DNA from: Nocardia camponoti
GTDB taxonomy: Bacteria > Actinomycetota > Actinomycetes > Mycobacteriales > Mycobacteriaceae
Reading direction: 5' to 3'
DNA length: 64,000 bases
Assembly: GCF_014646135.1 (NCBI RefSeq)
Contig: NZ_BMMW01000002.1
Span: forward strand, 186,001 to 250,000
Positions 25,108-34,196 of the stretch are shown piece after piece (the first letter of the stretch is position 1; every line of letters begins with the position of its first letter). The position numbers and the translations under genes were made by a program. A model generated the notes under the pieces. It saw nothing but the letters and a program-made list of their open reading frames with translations. It searched no databases and was not told where the DNA came from.

Positions 25108-26064
25108 GTGAAAACTCGATCCCGTCTCGCGGGTACCACGCTGCGCGTGCTCGCCGTCGCCACCGCACTCGCCTCAACCTTCGCGCTGAGCGCATGCGGC
25201 AACTCCGATCCGCTTGCGGCGAAGGGCGGTTGCACGTCCGACTCGCTGATCGTCGGCTCGGCCAACTTCCCCGAATCCGAGACCGTCGCCAACATTTACA
25301 CCGAAGCGTTGCGCATCAACGGCTTCAAAGTCGACACCAAGTTCAATATCGGCAGTCGCGAGGCCTACATCCCCGCGCTGCACCAATGCGCGATCTCGCT
25401 GATCCCCGAATACACCGGCAACCTCCTGCAATACCTCGACCGCGACGCGACAGCCACGGCAGCGCCTGAGGTCACCGCCGCGCTGATCAAGGCCCTGCCA
25501 AGCGACCTCGCCATCGCGACCCCCGCGCCAGGCGAAGACTCCGACGCCGTCGTCGTGACCCGCGCGACCGCGACCAAGTGGAACCTGTCGACCATCGGCG
25601 ACCTCGCCGCCCACTCGTCGGAGGTCCGCTTCGGCGCGCCCGCCGAGTTCGCGGAACGTCCGGGTGGCCTGCCCGGCTTGAAGAAGATCTACGGCCTCGA
25701 CATCAGCCCGGGCAACTTCGTCCCGATCGCCGACGGCGGCGGCCCGGCGACCGTCCGCGCGCTCGTCGACGGCCAGGTCACCGCGGCCGACATCTTCACG
25801 ACATCGCCCGCGATCGCGCAAAATGACTTCGTCGTCCTCGCCGACCCGAAGCACAACTTCGCCGCCCAAAACGTTGTCCCGCTGTTCAACGCGGCGAAGA
25901 AGACCGACAAAGCTGTCGCGGTTCTCGACGCGGTGTCGGCGAAACTGACAACGGCCGAACTAATCTCGCTCAACACCGCGGTTTCCGGGCAGTCCAAGAT
26001 CGAACCAAAGGCAGCGGCGCTCGCCTGGATTACCGCGCAAGGGCTCAACTCCCCCATCGGATAG
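25108..26064 (+). CDS. proX: glycine betaine/choline-type ABC transporter substrate-binding lipoprotein
   Basis: This 318-residue lipoprotein binds a quaternary ammonium or related solute outside the membrane. The GTG at 25108 follows AAGGACCCCA and gives a normal signal peptide with lipobox LSAC. A longer start at 25045 would leave 21 extra residues. OpuAC/ProX features include VGSANFPESETVANIYTEALR and SLIPEYTGNLLQYL. A -10-like TATGGT lies at 25031-25036. It is the first gene of a four-gene importer operon. Confidence 0.9.
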   Translation: MKTRSRLAGTTLRVLAVATALASTFALSACGNSDPLAAKGGCTSDSLIVGSANFPESETVANIYTEALRINGFKVDTKFNIGSREAYIPALHQCAISLIPEYTGNLLQYLDRDATATAAPEVTAALIKALPSDLAIATPAPGEDSDAVVVTRATATKWNLSTIGDLAAHSSEVRFGAPAEFAERPGGLPGLKKIYGLDISPGNFVPIADGGGPATVRALVDGQVTAADIFTTSPAIAQNDFVVLADPKHNFAAQNVVPLFNAAKKTDKAVAVLDAVSAKLTTAELISLNTAVSGQSKIEPKAAALAWITAQGLNSPIG

Positions 26065-26071
26065 GAGACCG

Positions 26072-27220
26072 GTGTCCGACATCGAATTTCGCGGTATCAC
26101 CAAGACCTATCCCGACGGCACAACCGCCGTCGACGACCTCAATCTCAAGATTGATTCGGGCTCGTTCACCGTGTTCGTCGGGCCGTCGGGCTGTGGCAAG
26201 ACAACGTCGATGCGGATGATCAACCGAATGGTCGACCCGACCAAAGGCAAGATCACCATCGACGGCCGCGACATCGCCGACATCGACCCGGTGAAGTTGC
26301 GGCTCGGGATCGGGTACGTGATCCAAAGCGGCGGGCTGTTGCCCAACCGCAAGGTCATCGACAATGTCGCGACGGTGCCGATGCTGCTTGGCAAGTCGCG
26401 CAGCCAGGCTCGCGCGGAAGCGCTCGACGTGCTCGATCGGGTTGGTCTCGATCGCAGTCTCGCCGGGCGCTACCCAGCGCAACTGTCTGGCGGTCAGCAG
26501 CAGCGCGTTGGCGTCGCGCGTGCGCTGGCCGCCGACCCGCCTGTGCTGTTGATGGACGAACCGTTTAGCGCCGTCGACCCGGTTGTGCGCGCTGAGCTGC
26601 AAGCCGAGATGCGCCGACTGCAGGGCGAATTGGCGAAAACCATCGTGTTCGTGACGCACGACATCGACGAGGCCGTCACGCTTGGTGACAAGATCGCGGT
26701 GTTCGGCCGTGGCGGGGTGTTGCAGCAGTACGACACCCCCGAACGGGTGCTCACGCAACCGGCAACCGACTTCGTCGCCGAGTTCGTTGGGCACGATCGC
26801 GGCTATCGCGCGTTGTCGTTCCGAACAGCGAATGATGTTGCGCTGCACCAGCTCTCCACCGTGAAAGAGGACGGGGTAGCGCAACTACGGCTGCGGCGCG
26901 GCGAGTGGGCGCTGCTGGTCGACGATGCTGGCCGACCTGGCGGCTGGGTCGACGTCACCAGCGTCGACGCCGTGCGCGCGGGCAAACCCCTGCGCGACCA
27001 CCTACGCGCCGGCGGTTCGCTGTACGCGCCGGGCGGCGACCTCCGCCAGGCGCTCGACGCCGCGATCTCGTCGCCGTCGGGAATTGGGGTGGCCGTTGAT
27101 GATTCGGGTGTCGCGCGCGGCGGCATCCTCGCAACCGACGTCCTCGCCCAACTCAGCGCGCAACGCGAACACGAAGACGCGGTGCGCAACCGGGAATTCG
27201 TCGAGCAGGGCGCGCTGTGA
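26072..27220 (+). CDS. proV: betaine/choline ABC transporter ATP-binding protein
   Basis: This is a 382-residue ATPase of the OpuA/ProV type. It has Walker A GPSGCGKTT, the signature LSGGQQQRVGVARAL, Walker B LLMDEPFSAVDP and the switch His in FVTHDIDEA. After residue 250 comes a regulatory segment of CBS type, which senses ionic strength in this family. The start is GTG 26072 with AGGAG upstream, 7 bases after proX. Its stop overlaps the next start as GTGA. Confidence 0.93.
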   Translation: MSDIEFRGITKTYPDGTTAVDDLNLKIDSGSFTVFVGPSGCGKTTSMRMINRMVDPTKGKITIDGRDIADIDPVKLRLGIGYVIQSGGLLPNRKVIDNVATVPMLLGKSRSQARAEALDVLDRVGLDRSLAGRYPAQLSGGQQQRVGVARALAADPPVLLMDEPFSAVDPVVRAELQAEMRRLQGELAKTIVFVTHDIDEAVTLGDKIAVFGRGGVLQQYDTPERVLTQPATDFVAEFVGHDRGYRALSFRTANDVALHQLSTVKEDGVAQLRLRRGEWALLVDDAGRPGGWVDVTSVDAVRAGKPLRDHLRAGGSLYAPGGDLRQALDAAISSPSGIGVAVDDSGVARGGILATDVLAQLSAQREHEDAVRNREFVEQGAL

Positions 27221-27855
27221 AGTACCTGATCGACAACTTCGCCGACATCATGGCGATCACCCGCACCCACTTGATTCTCGCGCTGGTGCCGCTGCTGCTG
27301 GGGTTGGCGATCGCGGTGCCGCTCGGCTCGGTGGTTCGCGGGAACGGGTGGGCTCGGAAGATCACAACGACGGTGTCGAGTTTGGCCTATACCATTCCCT
27401 CGATCGCGCTGTTCGTGATCATCCCGCCGCTCGTTGGCATTTCCGCGATCGACCCGCTGAACGTGATCATCGCGCTCACCGTGTACTCAACCGCGCTGCT
27501 GCTGATCGCGGTGCCCGCCGCGCTGGACACGGTGTCGCCATCGGTACTCGATTCCGCCGACGCCGTTGGCTTCGGCCGGTTCCGGCGCACGCTCACCGTT
27601 GATCTGCCACTTGCCATTCCGGTGTTCTTCTCGACCCTGCGCGTCGTGGTCGTCACCAATATCGCGATGGTGTCGGTTGGCGCGCTGATTGGCGTTGGCG
27701 GCCTTGGCAAGCTGTTCACCCAGGGCTACCAGCGCGACTATCCCGATGAAATCGTCGCTGGCATCATCGTGATCCTCGCGCTCGCGTTGATCTTCGACCG
27801 GATCGTGTTCTACCTCGGCAAATTCCTCACACCGTGGACGAGGGTGCGCGCATGA
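27217..27855 (+). CDS. proW: betaine/choline ABC transporter permease 1
   Basis: This 212-residue permease has about five helices. The EAA-type loop lies in DSADAVGFGRFRRTLTVDLPLAIPVF, which contacts the ATPase. SLAYTIPSIALFVIIPPLVG is the typical second-third helix region of the OpuCB/OpuCD family. The GTG start overlaps the proV stop, and its TGA overlaps the ATG of the second permease. Two different permeases imply a heterodimeric channel. Confidence 0.92.
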   Translation: MKYLIDNFADIMAITRTHLILALVPLLLGLAIAVPLGSVVRGNGWARKITTTVSSLAYTIPSIALFVIIPPLVGISAIDPLNVIIALTVYSTALLLIAVPAALDTVSPSVLDSADAVGFGRFRRTLTVDLPLAIPVFFSTLRVVVVTNIAMVSVGALIGVGGLGKLFTQGYQRDYPDEIVAGIIVILALALIFDRIVFYLGKFLTPWTRVRA

Positions 27856-28574
27856 ACCTGTTTCTCGACGCATGGTCCTACCTCACGACGGCAGCGAATT
27901 GGGGTGGCCCGACCGGCATCGAACACCGGCTCGCGCAACACCTTTGGTACAGCTTCTTGGCGGTCGCGCTGTCGGCGGTGATCGCGGTGCCGATTGGGAT
28001 GGTCGTCGGTCATACTCGCCGGGGCAGCGCCTACGTTGTCGGTTTCGCGAACGCGATGCGGGCGCTACCGACGCTTGGTCTGCTCACGTTCCTCGTCCTC
28101 GGCATGGGGCTCGGGCTGATTCCGCCGCTGATCGCACTGGTGACCGTCGGGGTTCCGCCCCTACTAGCGGGCACGTACGCGGGCATCGCGAACGTGCCCG
28201 ACGACGTTGTCGACGCGTCGCGAGCAGTCGGCATGACCCACGCGCAGGTGCTTTTTCGCGTTGAACTACCGAACGCATTGCCGGTGATCCTCGGCGGATT
28301 GCGTTCGGCGACACTGCAAGTGGTGGCAACGGCGACCATCGCGGCGTATGTGAACCTGGGCGGACTCGGTCGCTACATCTTCGACGGCATCGGGCTGTAC
28401 CGCTACGACCTGGTGCTTGTTGGCGCGCTGCTCGTCGCCGCGCTCGCGCTTGTCCTCGACGGGCTGCTCGCGTTCGCGATCTGGCTCAGCATCCCCGGCA
28501 CCGGTCGGGTCGCCCGACGCGAGCTATTCGTCGCCGAGCAGGGCCCGAAGCTCGGGATCGTCGGCCAGGACTGA
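27852..28574 (+). CDS. betaine/choline ABC transporter permease 2
   Basis: This is a 240-residue permease, paralogous to the previous one. The EAA loop is DASRAVGMTHAQVLFRVELPNALPVI, and NAMRALPTLGLLTFLVLGMG matches the OpuC permease helix. The ATG at 27852 overlaps the previous stop as ATGA. A GTG at 27834 is possible but less likely. The last 51 bases overlap the antisense RHH gene. Confidence 0.92.
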   Translation: MNLFLDAWSYLTTAANWGGPTGIEHRLAQHLWYSFLAVALSAVIAVPIGMVVGHTRRGSAYVVGFANAMRALPTLGLLTFLVLGMGLGLIPPLIALVTVGVPPLLAGTYAGIANVPDDVVDASRAVGMTHAQVLFRVELPNALPVILGGLRSATLQVVATATIAAYVNLGGLGRYIFDGIGLYRYDLVLVGALLVAALALVLDGLLAFAIWLSIPGTGRVARRELFVAEQGPKLGIVGQD

Positions 28575-28733
28575 GTTCAGTCGCGCCCGTTCAGCGGCTC
28601 GCGCGGCACGGACGGCGACCCACGCTTGGACCGCTTCCACGATGGCGGTGTTGACCTCGGTCCCGTCGCTTGAGCACACCTCAACCAGGTGTTCGTGCAG
28701 GTCATCGGGCAGTCGCAGATTCAATTCACGCAT
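28524..28733 (-). CDS. ribbon-helix-helix DNA-binding protein (Arc/CopG-like)
   Basis: This is a 69-residue protein with an RHH fold. The strand MRELNLRLPDDL is followed by helix HEHLVEVCSSDG, the turn and helix TEVNTAIVEAVQAWVAVRAA, and an acidic tail that could wrap a partner. The size matches Arc-like repressors and VapB-type antitoxins, but no toxin gene is next to it. Its 3' end lies antisense over the last 51 bases of the permease gene. It is probably an autonomous small regulator. Confidence 0.7.
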   Translation of the reverse strand: MRELNLRLPDDLHEHLVEVCSSDGTEVNTAIVEAVQAWVAVRAARAAERARLNSVLADDPELRALLGDE

Positions 28734-28755
28734 AGCCGCACCCTAGTGACACGCG

Positions 28756-28786
28756 AAAGGCCGCGACCCAAACGGTCGCGGCCTTT
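28756..28786. terminator. bidirectional terminator after the malic enzyme gene
   Basis: A perfect 13-bp stem, AAAGGCCGCGACC (28756-28768) and GGTCGCGGCCTTT (28774-28786), has a 5-base loop and A/T ends on both sides. It ends the malic enzyme transcript and sits just upstream of the RHH gene. Confidence 0.85.
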
Positions 28787-28801
28787 GCTCGAATTACCTT
28801 G

Positions 28802-30025
28802 TTACGCAACACCTTCGGCACGCGCGGCCGCTGCGACGGCATCGGCAACAGCCGGGGCGACGCGCGGGTCGAGCGGGCTCGGGATGATCTTGTCGACGGC
28901 AAGCTCGTCGGCGACAACGCCAAAGATGGCGTTCGCGGCGGCGACCTTCATGCCTTCGGTGATGCGCCGCGCGCCCGCATCAAGCGCACCCTTGAACACG
29001 CCGGGGAAGGCGAGCACGTTGTTGATCTGGTTCGGGAAGTCCGAACGGCCCGTCGCCACGATCGCGACGTACTTGGCAGCGACGTCGGGGTGGATCTCCG
29101 GGTCCGGGTTGCTCATCGCGAACACGATCGCCTCGGGAGCCATCGACGCGATGAGCTCCTCGGGGATGGTGCCAGCCGACAGGCCGAGGAACACGTCGGC
29201 ACCAGCGAGCGCGTCGGCGGCCGAACCGGTGATGCCACGCGGGTTCGAGCGAGCGGCGAGGTCGGCCTTGATGTCGTTGAGGCCGTCGCGACCGGTCGAG
29301 ACGATGCCCTTCGAGTCGAGCACCACAACGTCGGGGATGCCAGCGGCAAGCAGGATGTTGGCGCACGCGACACCGGCAGCACCGGCACCCGAAACAACAA
29401 CCTTCAGGCCGCTCATGTCGCGACCCTGCACTGCGGCAGCGCCCTTGAGCGCGGCGAGCACGACGATCGCGGTGCCGTGCTGGTCGTCGTGCATGACCGG
29501 GCAGTCGAGCGCCTCGATGACGCGACGCTCAATCTCGAAGCAACGCGGTGCCGAGATGTCTTCCAGGTTCACCGCGCCGAACGACGGACGCAGGTGAATC
29601 AGCGTCTGCACGATCTCGTCGGGATCGGTGGTGTCAAGCACAAGCGGGATGGAGTTCAGGCCAGCGAACTTCTTAAACAGCGCGGCCTTGCCCTCCATCA
29701 CGGGCAGCGAGGCGCGCGGGCCGATGTCGCCCAGACCGAGCACAGCGGTGCCGTCGGAAACAACGACGACGAGGCGGTCGGTCCAGGTGTAGGTCTTGGT
29801 AAGCGCGGCATCCTCAGCGATCGCGCGGCTAACCTGGGCGACACCGGGGGTGTAAGCGATCGACAGATCGCGCTGCGTTTCAAGGGGCGCACTGAGCTCG
29901 ACCGAAAGCTTTCCACCAAGGTGACCTGCGAAGATCTCGTCGTTGGTGATGGCGGCGAGGCTCGCCGCATCGTCAGACTGCGGGGGCGTCGCGGTGGCAT
30001 TCGGTGCGTCAGTCACAGGGGACAC
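28802..30025 (-). CDS. NAD(P)-dependent malic enzyme
   Basis: This is a 407-residue short-form malic enzyme (malate to pyruvate plus CO2). The N-terminal domain has the Tyr of [14 protein letters not shown] and the catalytic Lys in [12 protein letters not shown]. Metal ligands are Glu/Asp in [14 protein letters not shown] and DDQHGTA. The Rossmann motif [11 protein letters not shown] follows. The start is GTG 30025, with AGGAG eight bases before it. It stands alone, with a long leader upstream and a terminator downstream. Confidence 0.95.
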   Translation of the reverse strand: MSPVTDAPNATATPPQSDDAASLAAITNDEIFAGHLGGKLSVELSAPLETQRDLSIAYTPGVAQVSRAIAEDAALTKTYTWTDRLVVVVSDGTAVLGLGDIGPRASLPVMEGKAALFKKFAGLNSIPLVLDTTDPDEIVQTLIHLRPSFGAVNLEDISAPRCFEIERRVIEALDCPVMHDDQHGTAIVVLAALKGAAAVQGRDMSGLKVVVSGAGAAGVACANILLAAGIPDVVVLDSKGIVSTGRDGLNDIKADLAARSNPRGITGSAADALAGADVFLGLSAGTIPEELIASMAPEAIVFAMSNPDPEIHPDVAAKYVAIVATGRSDFPNQINNVLAFPGVFKGALDAGARRITEGMKVAAANAIFGVVADELAVDKIIPSPLDPRVAPAVADAVAAAARAEGVA

Positions 30026-30358
30026 GATTCCACTCCTGCTCGGGTTGGGCTCAACCGGGGGACAGTTACCGCCGGGTACTTCAAAGACTGCGGGGTTGGG
30101 ACGGACGGGTACGTCCAGTCGAACTATCGGGCCGACTTTCGGATACGACGGTGCGTCGTGAGGCGGAAAGCGACCTGGGTCCCGAACCCGGCGGTGGCGA
30201 GGGAAGGGAATCTCGAAGCATTCTGCCAGCCCGGTCGGGCGGTTGCCAAACCGATAGGCGGGCGAGCCCGATAGTGCGTCATCGACTAAGCGTAAAGCGA
30301 CCCAATTGCCGTGGAGTTAGCGAAAACTCGCAGGTCACCTAGAACATCCGGTGAACAA
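30026..30358. other. 333-base gap upstream of the malic enzyme gene
   Basis: No convincing gene is present. The 112-codon frame on the plus strand has no recognisable features. The gap is the 5' region of the malic enzyme gene, whose transcript would read leftward through it, and the 3' end of the flavoprotein gene. I see no clear riboswitch, terminator or operator. The motif CTATCGG occurs twice on the minus strand (near 30251 and 30272), which may mean little. Confidence 0.5.
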
Positions 30359-31900
30359 TCACACCGCGGTCGTCCTCGGCACGGTGAGGTCGTTGCCGTG
30401 CGTCACGCGACGCACCCACACCTCGTCGAGCCCACCACAGCGCAGCCGCACACGCCAGTCCGCGCTGGCGTCGGGGTGGTCGCTTCGCCGGTGAATCCCG
30501 CGTGTCTCGGCGCGCGTCAACGCGCTGTAGCCAGCCCAGCGCGCGACAGCCAACAGCGCGGCGGCCTGTCGGGCGCGCACACGTTCGGCACCCGAACCGC
30601 CAAGTTCGAACTGCGCGCCCGGCCACATGCTGTCGAGTTCGGCGATGCTATCGGCGAGCGAACCGGCGCTGCGCCGATAACTGCGGCGCAGCGGCAGCGT
30701 GTGTTCTTGGACTAGGCCGACGATGCCGCGCGGGTCGATGTGGGAACGCGTGCCGAGGCCAGCGCCGGGAACTGGTCGCGCGAACGTGCCGCGTTCGTTC
30801 ACCGTCGCGAATCGGGCTGCCGCCGCACCCGCCCACGACCCCGACGCGACTGCCCACGCGCCGTTCCAGCCGCCCGAGCCGTTGGCCGCACCCAAGACCA
30901 TGTCGCGCCCGGTTGCCCCGCCCGCGGCGAAAAGCCCCCGCACGGTGGTCGCGCAGTCGCGGCCGGTGAGAGCCAACCCCGCTCCCCCGCGAATCGTTCC
31001 TTCCAAGACGGCACGTACCGCGACGCGGCCGTCTGGCCCGAGCGCGCCGTGTCGACCGAGCCAGTGCCGCACGGTTTCCGGCGTTTCGTTCAGCACCGCG
31101 TACACGCGATGTCCGTCGGCGATCGCGCCGAGCGCAGCCGCTGGATAGTGGCCTGGCAACGCGGTGCCCGCCTCGTCATAGAGCGTGCCGAACCGCACGC
31201 CGAGTCCAACCGCGATCGCCGACGGCGGCGCGACCCGAGCCAGCACCGGCGCGAGCCCGTAGGCGCTGGAAAACTCCATGCCAGCCAGCTCAGCGCCCGC
31301 TTCGGCCGCCATCAGCAAGCCTTCGCCGGTATTCACTTCCGTGCCCGCGCTGCCCGACAGAAACGCGCAACCACCGGTGGCGATCACGACCGCGCCCGCG
31401 CGAATGGCCCACGGTCGAAACTTGTTGTGCCGCTGCACCCCAACCGCGCCAACGACAGTGCCGCGCCCATCGACAAGCAGTTGCAGCGCGGGATGGTGAT
31501 CGAGAATCCGCACGCCCGCTTCCAACGCACCGCGCCGCAACCTACGCACATAACTCGCGCCGTCGAGTCGCAATACCGTTGGATCGCCGGTCGGCAGTCG
31601 ATGTCGCGTGCCAGGCCACGTCGCGAGGCGACGATGCGTTTCGGCGAGCACGTTGCTCAACCACTCGACGTCGCCCAGTCCGCCGCCCTGAGCGAAAGCC
31701 CGCTCGATCGCGAGTTCGCGCTCAGGACCGGGCGCGATGTCGCACAGCGTTGTCTGCCCGTAGACGGTCGGTCCACTCGATCCCGCCCGCGCTTTGTCGA
31801 CGATCACCACGCGCGCGCCCGCCGCGGCGGCGGAGACGGCAGTCCACAGTCCGGCGGGTCCCCCACCCAGAATCAGAACGTCTGTTTCCATGCCGGTCAT
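30359..31900 (-). CDS. FAD-dependent oxidoreductase, SdhA/aspartate-oxidase-like
   Basis: This 513-residue flavoprotein has the FAD motif GGGPAGLWTAVSAAAAG near the N-terminus and the second FAD contact VIATGGCAFLSG. GLFAAGGATGRDMVLGAANGSGG is the family's C-terminal FAD-binding region. The C-terminal helical domain starts near HTLPLRRSYRRS. The organisation resembles fumarate reductase, succinate dehydrogenase and L-aspartate oxidase flavoproteins, but no iron-sulfur or membrane partner lies nearby. ATG 31900 or 31891 are equally possible starts. The substrate is unknown. Confidence 0.8.
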   Translation of the reverse strand: MTGMETDVLILGGGPAGLWTAVSAAAAGARVVIVDKARAGSSGPTVYGQTTLCDIAPGPERELAIERAFAQGGGLGDVEWLSNVLAETHRRLATWPGTRHRLPTGDPTVLRLDGASYVRRLRRGALEAGVRILDHHPALQLLVDGRGTVVGAVGVQRHNKFRPWAIRAGAVVIATGGCAFLSGSAGTEVNTGEGLLMAAEAGAELAGMEFSSAYGLAPVLARVAPPSAIAVGLGVRFGTLYDEAGTALPGHYPAAALGAIADGHRVYAVLNETPETVRHWLGRHGALGPDGRVAVRAVLEGTIRGGAGLALTGRDCATTVRGLFAAGGATGRDMVLGAANGSGGWNGAWAVASGSWAGAAAARFATVNERGTFARPVPGAGLGTRSHIDPRGIVGLVQEHTLPLRRSYRRSAGSLADSIAELDSMWPGAQFELGGSGAERVRARQAAALLAVARWAGYSALTRAETRGIHRRSDHPDASADWRVRLRCGGLDEVWVRRVTHGNDLTVPRTTAV

Positions 31901-31950
31901 AACCAAAAATGTTCGGCGACATTTCACCGGACCGCAACCATTACACGGTC

Positions 31951-32220
31951 TCAACTCCACCACTGTGTCCACAGCAGTAGCCCAGCTACGCCGCAGACAA
32001 CCGTCGCCCAGCCAACAACCGCGCCCCCACGCGCCCGATCGGCGGCCAGTTGGGCGACCACAACAACGATCGCGGCACCAACGTGCCAGGTCAGCGACGT
32101 TGTTCCCGGTCCGGGAAAGCCGCGATCGGTGCCGAGCATGCTCGCGCCGATGACCACGCACATCAGCACGATCACGCCACCGGCGAGCACCCCGCTAAAG
32201 CCGCGAATAACGCCGGTCAC
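31951..32220 (-). CDS. small three-helix membrane protein
   Basis: This is an 89-residue protein with three hydrophobic segments (VLAGGVIVLMCVVIGASML, WHVGAAIVVVVAQLAAD, VVGWATVVCGVAGLLLW). The GTG start overlaps the stop of the upstream PHP gene as GTGA, so the two are translated together. I do not recognise the family. Confidence 0.7.
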   Translation of the reverse strand: MTGVIRGFSGVLAGGVIVLMCVVIGASMLGTDRGFPGPGTTSLTWHVGAAIVVVVAQLAADRARGGAVVGWATVVCGVAGLLLWTQWWS

Positions 32221-33071
32221 GACGCGATCACCGGCACGCCGCTTGCCTTGTCGAGCAGGGCTTCGAACTGGTCAGGCGCGGTTTCGCACGCGCCGAGCGC
32301 GATGGTCTTGTTCGTACCGTGATAATCCGACGAACCGGTTCGCAACAATCCGAGTTCGGTCGCGAGACCGAGCAAGGCGGCGCGGTCGGGGTCGCTGTGG
32401 TCGGGATGATCGATTTCCAAGCCGGAAAGACCGAGGTCAGCGAGTCGAACGATCTCGGATTCGGCGAGCAGGCGACCGCGTTTGCGTGCTTTCATATGGG
32501 CGACAACGCTCACCCCGCCTGCTTCGGCGATCAGACGTACGGCCGTCGCGAGCGGGGTGTCGACCTTCTCGGCGTAGTACGGACCGTGCGGCGCGAGCAG
32601 GTCTTGAAAGGCCGCGTCGACGCTCTCGACAACGCCAGCCGCGACGAGCGCGCGCGCGAGATGCGGTCGACCTGCCGACGCGCCCGTGCCAGCGAGTACC
32701 GCGTCGGGGTCGATCGGCAGCCCATCGGCGACCATCTTGTCGGCCATCGCCCGCACCCGCGCGACGCGCTCGCCCCGAAGGCGTTCACGTTCTTGCGCGA
32801 ACCCAGCGTGCGAAGGATCAAAGAGGTAGGCGAGGAGGTGGACCGGCACCGGATAGCCGTCTTCACCAAGTCCGGTGCACGACATTTCCATGCCACGGAC
32901 CAGCGTGAGCCCGGCAGGTCGGGCGGCTTCGGCTTCGGCCCAGCCGCTCGTTGTGTCGTGATCGGTGATCGCGACGACGTCAAGACCGGCCGCAGCGGCA
33001 TTGCGGACCAGCTCAGCAGGGGAATCGGTGCCGTCGGACGCGGTGGAATGGGTATGCAGATCAATGCGCAC
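32217..33071 (-). CDS. PHP-domain phosphoesterase (YciV/RNase AM-like)
   Basis: This 284-residue metal-dependent phosphoesterase opens with the first PHP motif, DLHTHSTASDG. It continues with AITDHDTTSGW, EMSC (metal Glu), VSVVAHMKARKRG, and finally SSDYHG. The metal-ligand histidines and aspartates are all visible. Relatives degrade 3',5'-bisphosphonucleotides or trim RNA 5' ends. GTG 33071 is preferred because it starts the conserved strand, and an earlier in-frame start would add 15 basic residues. It is divergent from corA. Confidence 0.85.
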   Translation of the reverse strand: MRIDLHTHSTASDGTDSPAELVRNAAAAGLDVVAITDHDTTSGWAEAEAARPAGLTLVRGMEMSCTGLGEDGYPVPVHLLAYLFDPSHAGFAQERERLRGERVARVRAMADKMVADGLPIDPDAVLAGTGASAGRPHLARALVAAGVVESVDAAFQDLLAPHGPYYAEKVDTPLATAVRLIAEAGGVSVVAHMKARKRGRLLAESEIVRLADLGLSGLEIDHPDHSDPDRAALLGLATELGLLRTGSSDYHGTNKTIALGACETAPDQFEALLDKASGVPVIAS

Positions 33072-33110
33072 CCCACCAGTCTTACAGCGTCGACGGTGCA
33101 GGCGACCCTT

Positions 33111-33116
33111 TAGCAT
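33111..33116 (+). promoter_or_regulatory. -10 box for leaderless corA
   Basis: TAGCAT lies exactly at -12 to -7 relative to the A of the corA ATG (33123). Transcription would therefore start at the start codon. Confidence 0.55.
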
Positions 33117-33122
33117 CGAGGA

Positions 33123-34196
33123 ATGCCGTCCCTTCCGCCCATGCCGTCATTCCGAGGACGCGCCACCGTGCCGACGCCGCCGAAAATTCCGGTGCCAACC
33201 GCGCGGGCCATCGTCGACTGTGGCGTCTACATCGACGGCAAGCGAGTGCCTGGCCGATTCGCCCCCGCCAAAGCGCTAGCCGAGGCGAGCAAGGCCGACA
33301 CCGGCTACGTCTGGGTTGGGCTGCATGACCCCGACAAGGCCCAGATGGCGGAAATCGCCGAGATTTTCGGGCTGCATCCCTTGGCCGTCGAAGACGCCGT
33401 CCACGGCAAACAGCGTCCCAAGCTCGAGGTTTATGACCAGACGCTGTTCTTCGTGATGCGCACGGTCAGTTACGTCGCGCACGAGATCGACACCGTCAGC
33501 GAAATCGTGCTCACCGGCGACATCATGGTTTTCGTTGGCCCACACTTCGCGATCACCGTGCGTCACGGCGACCACACCGGCCTCGCCGCCGTGCGCCACG
33601 AACTGGAAAACGAACCCGAACGCCTGCGTCTTGGCCCGTGCGCGGTGCTGCACGCGGTGGCCGACCACGTTGTTGACTCCTACGTCGAGGTTGCCGAAGC
33701 CGTCGACCAGGACGTCGACGAGATGGAAGAGGAAGTTTTTTCCACCCGCTCGCGAGTGGGCATCGAGGTGATCTACCAGCTCAAACGGGAAGTCGTCGAA
33801 CTGCGCCAAGCCGTCGCCCCGCTGACCGTTCCGCTCGCGATGCTGCTCAATTCGACCAATTTCACGCTGCCGAAGGAAGTGAAGCGCTACCTGCGCGACG
33901 TCGCCGACCACCACACGCAAGTCACCGAACACATCAACGTTTTCGACGAATCACTGAGCGAACTCGTGAGCGCCGCACTGGCGAAGATCAGCGTGCAACA
34001 GAACACCGACATGCGAAAAATCTCGGCGTACGTCGCGATGGCGGCCGTGCCAACGATGATCGCTGGTATTTACGGCATGAACTTCGAGCACATGCCCGAA
34101 CTGCGCAGCGAATACGGCTACCCGATTGTGCTTTTCGTGATGGTCGCCGCGTGCACCGCGCTGTTCATCAGCTTCCGACGCAATAACTGGCTTTAG
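33123..34196 (+). CDS. corA: magnesium/cobalt transporter CorA
   Basis: This 357-residue homopentameric Mg2+ channel has a large acidic cytoplasmic domain and two C-terminal helices. The pore signature YGMNFEHMPE places GMN at residues 318-320, followed by the last helix (PIVLFVMVAACTALFISF) and a basic tail. Length is normal. It corresponds to Rv1239c of M. tuberculosis. No ribosome-binding site is evident and the -10 box position suggests a leaderless message. Its last four bases overlap the convergent SUFU-like gene. Confidence 0.95.
   Translation: MPSLPPMPSFRGRATVPTPPKIPVPTARAIVDCGVYIDGKRVPGRFAPAKALAEASKADTGYVWVGLHDPDKAQMAEIAEIFGLHPLAVEDAVHGKQRPKLEVYDQTLFFVMRTVSYVAHEIDTVSEIVLTGDIMVFVGPHFAITVRHGDHTGLAAVRHELENEPERLRLGPCAVLHAVADHVVDSYVEVAEAVDQDVDEMEEEVFSTRSRVGIEVIYQLKREVVELRQAVAPLTVPLAMLLNSTNFTLPKEVKRYLRDVADHHTQVTEHINVFDESLSELVSAALAKISVQQNTDMRKISAYVAMAAVPTMIAGIYGMNFEHMPELRSEYGYPIVLFVMVAACTALFISFRRNNWL

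Noticed and set aside
30004..30342. 112-codon plus-strand frame upstream of the malic enzyme gene
   Set aside because: Arg-rich random composition and no initiation signal. It runs antisense over the malic enzyme start.
30740..32908. 722-codon plus-strand frame
   Set aside because: It runs antisense through three real genes with conserved motifs, is extremely Arg-rich, and is a composition artefact.
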